Source: Streptomyces sp. NBC_01571
GTDB taxonomy: Bacteria > Actinomycetota > Actinomycetes > Streptomycetales > Streptomycetaceae
Direction: 5' to 3'
Length of the DNA: 64,000 bases
NCBI RefSeq assembly: GCF_026339875.1
Contig: NZ_JAPEPZ010000001.1
Coordinates: 7,130,001-7,194,000, forward strand
In this document: in pieces, positions 62,805-64,000 of the stretch
How positions within the stretch are numbered: the stretch's first letter is position 1
How the letters are laid out: each line of letters begins with the position of its first letter
Position numbers and translations under genes: made by a program
The notes under the pieces: model-generated
Database searches by the model: none
Told to the model about the DNA's origin: nothing
What the model saw: the letters and a program-made list of their open reading frames with translations, nothing else

Positions 62805-63980
62805 TCACTGACCGACGGTGAGGAACAGAGCTCCGACCAGAACTGACAGGAGGATCTCGTAGCCGAGGACGATGCAGGCCAGGACCAGCACTCCCTTCTG
62901 CCACGGACGCGGTCCGCGGTAGGGAAGGAGCGGTGGCTGGTCCGGGGGTTGGAGCGCCGCTTCGGCCGGGGTCGTGCCGATCTCCGCGTGGGTGCGCCAC
63001 CAGTGACGTAGCGTTTGGATCTTGGCTTCGAACTCCGAGTCCCAGAGCACGCGTCCGACACGCGGTACGGGCAATGGCGTTCGGCGACCGCCCGCTTCGA
63101 GGACGACCGGCCTGCGCCCGCCGCGGTGGCGCTCGACGGCGATCCCCTGAATCTCGTCCCAGGGAACGGTTCGGGGCCGCAGCCCTCGTATGACCAGGTG
63201 GTCGGCGGTGAGGGTGACGCCCCTGCCGAAGCTCAGGAAGCCCGCGCCCAGCAGCAGCGAGATCGCGACGAGTGCGCCGAGCATGCGGCCGAGGAGCGTC
63301 GGGTGATCAGCGTCGGGCCCCACGGCGAAACCCGCCATCACCGCCTCAGCCGCAAGCCAGCCGAGCAGCAGGGCCGTGGGCACCGACCGGCTTGGCGCGG
63401 GTCGCATGCCCAGACGCTCGGCCGGCCGGCCGTAGGTATGCCCCCAGGCGCCGAATTCACCGGCTGTGTCCGCGGCTTGGGCCGCGCCGCCGTTGGCAAC
63501 CCACCAGCTGCGGATCGTCGCGACCTTGTCGTCGAACCGGCGGTCGCGGGACAGGAAACCGGAGCTGGGCATTCGTAGCGGGGTGCGGCGTCCGTCCGTC
63601 TCGTAGAGGACCACCCGCCGACCGCCGGTGACCGGTTCGACCGCGACCTCGGCCACGTCGGTCCACGGGATGGTCCGGCGGCGCAGGTTGTGGACGACGA
63701 CCGCCTCAGGGGTCAGGGTCACCCCGACGTAGTGGCTCAGCACCCACAGTTCGAGCATGACCAAGAACACCGGCACCATGGCCAGGACCCGCGAATCGAA
63801 CGGCAGGCCGGTCAGCCCGGACCGGTGGTGCGCCCACAACAAGGGGTTCGACAACTGCGTCAGCACGACGACGCCGAGGATCAGGCCCAGTGGCAGGGAC
63901 TGCTGCCACGAAGCCCGATAGCGGACTCGATCGACCATTCCCGACAATTCCGCTCCGCCACCGCGGGCTTCCTGGTTCAC
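62805..63980 (-). CDS. Membrane protein with duplicated PH-like domain
   Basis: 391 residues. Two repeats are seen: VGVTLTPEAVVVHNLRRRTI then PWTDVAEVAVEPVTGGRRVV, and GVTLTADHLVIRGLRPRTVP then WDEIQGIAVERHRGGRRPVV. Each is a bacterial PH-like module (YdbT/bPH2-type strand pattern) followed by FDDKVATIRSWW or FEAKIQTLRHWW. Transmembrane segments lie before each module and at the C-terminus (GVLVLACIVLGYEILLSVLV). It is probably one internal duplication. GTG at 63980 is the start, with ATG at 63938 as an alternative. Function unknown. Confidence 0.8.
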   Translation of the reverse strand: MNQEARGGGAELSGMVDRVRYRASWQQSLPLGLILGVVVLTQLSNPLLWAHHRSGLTGLPFDSRVLAMVPVFLVMLELWVLSHYVGVTLTPEAVVVHNLRRRTIPWTDVAEVAVEPVTGGRRVVLYETDGRRTPLRMPSSGFLSRDRRFDDKVATIRSWWVANGGAAQAADTAGEFGAWGHTYGRPAERLGMRPAPSRSVPTALLLGWLAAEAVMAGFAVGPDADHPTLLGRMLGALVAISLLLGAGFLSFGRGVTLTADHLVIRGLRPRTVPWDEIQGIAVERHRGGRRPVVLEAGGRRTPLPVPRVGRVLWDSEFEAKIQTLRHWWRTHAEIGTTPAEAALQPPDQPPLLPYRGPRPWQKGVLVLACIVLGYEILLSVLVGALFLTVGQ

Positions 63981-64000
63981 AGATGTTCCACCCCTGTCGC

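Overview
The window is chromosomal DNA of a high-GC actinobacterium, almost certainly a Streptomyces. The support is a very high G+C content at third codon positions, many GTG starts, developmental genes specific to the genus (whiG, nsdA), four tandem type I signal peptidases, and a gene order I recognise from the conserved core of the S. coelicolor chromosome (SCO55xx-SCO56xx region). I see no tRNA or rRNA gene, insertion sequence, prophage, CRISPR array or replication origin. The species cannot be named from this sequence alone.

Layout, left to right. 1-2.5 kb: end of a flavodoxin-family gene, a secreted CAP-domain protein (minus strand), acyP, and a 67-residue coiled-coil protein with its own terminator. 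2.6-12 kb: smc, the glucose permease gene glcP with a paired palindromic operator, a flavin-dependent oxidoreductase and NCS1 permease pair on the minus strand, and ftsY. 12-21 kb: a PriPol-domain protein, the developmental repressor nsdA, the nitrogen cluster amtB-glnK-glnD behind a GlnR-type box, and ffh. 21-26.5 kb: an FtsH-type protease, a methyltransferase, an archaeal/eukaryotic-type prolyl-tRNA synthetase and a SprT-like metalloprotein. 26.8-33 kb: rpsP-khpA-rimM-trmD-rplS followed by sipW-X-Y-Z. 33-39.4 kb: Nudix hydrolase, DUF2469, YraN, ComM, DprA, the sporulation sigma factor WhiG and a TetR regulator. 39.4-45.5 kb: a repeat-rich, G-quadruplex-prone gap, an M23 peptidase, then rpsB-tsf-pyrH-frr-cdsA. 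45.5-52.8 kb: a metallo-beta-lactamase fold hydrolase coupled to a PaaI-type thioesterase, rlmN, and a TPP-riboswitch-controlled thiamine importer thiBPQ. 52.8-64 kb: a LAETG sortase substrate, a LOG-family protein, a VOC protein, a MacB/FtsX-like ABC pair, an aminotransferase-Lrp/aldehyde dehydrogenase-PotD module that looks like amine/GABA catabolism, and a membrane protein with a duplicated PH-like domain.

The genes mostly form textbook modules. Protein targeting and secretion are represented by ftsY, ffh, the sip cluster and an FtsH-type protease. The translation factors are rpsP, rplS, trmD, rimM, rpsB, tsf, frr and rlmN. Nitrogen sensing is amtB-glnK-glnD. DNA maintenance and uptake-related genes are smc, comM, dprA and yraN. 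Development is represented by nsdA and whiG.

The parts that repay a second look are mostly non-coding or protein-architecture oddities. They include an operator pair 64 bp apart at glcP, a near-perfect 20-bp palindrome before the CAP gene, and an inverted pair of dispersed repeats around CAP-acyP. A 20-bp perfect terminator stem is built into the end of the oxidoreductase gene. Others are a His/Cys-rich repeat extension on DprA, a hydrophilic insert in the Smc hinge, a long sipX/sipY overlap, a duplicated 14-mer before the TPP riboswitch, several minisatellites, and a recurring leaderless-promoter pattern. I did not find a clear multi-gene system that is wholly unknown. The oxidoreductase-permease pair and the DprA extension are the best candidates for undescribed biology.
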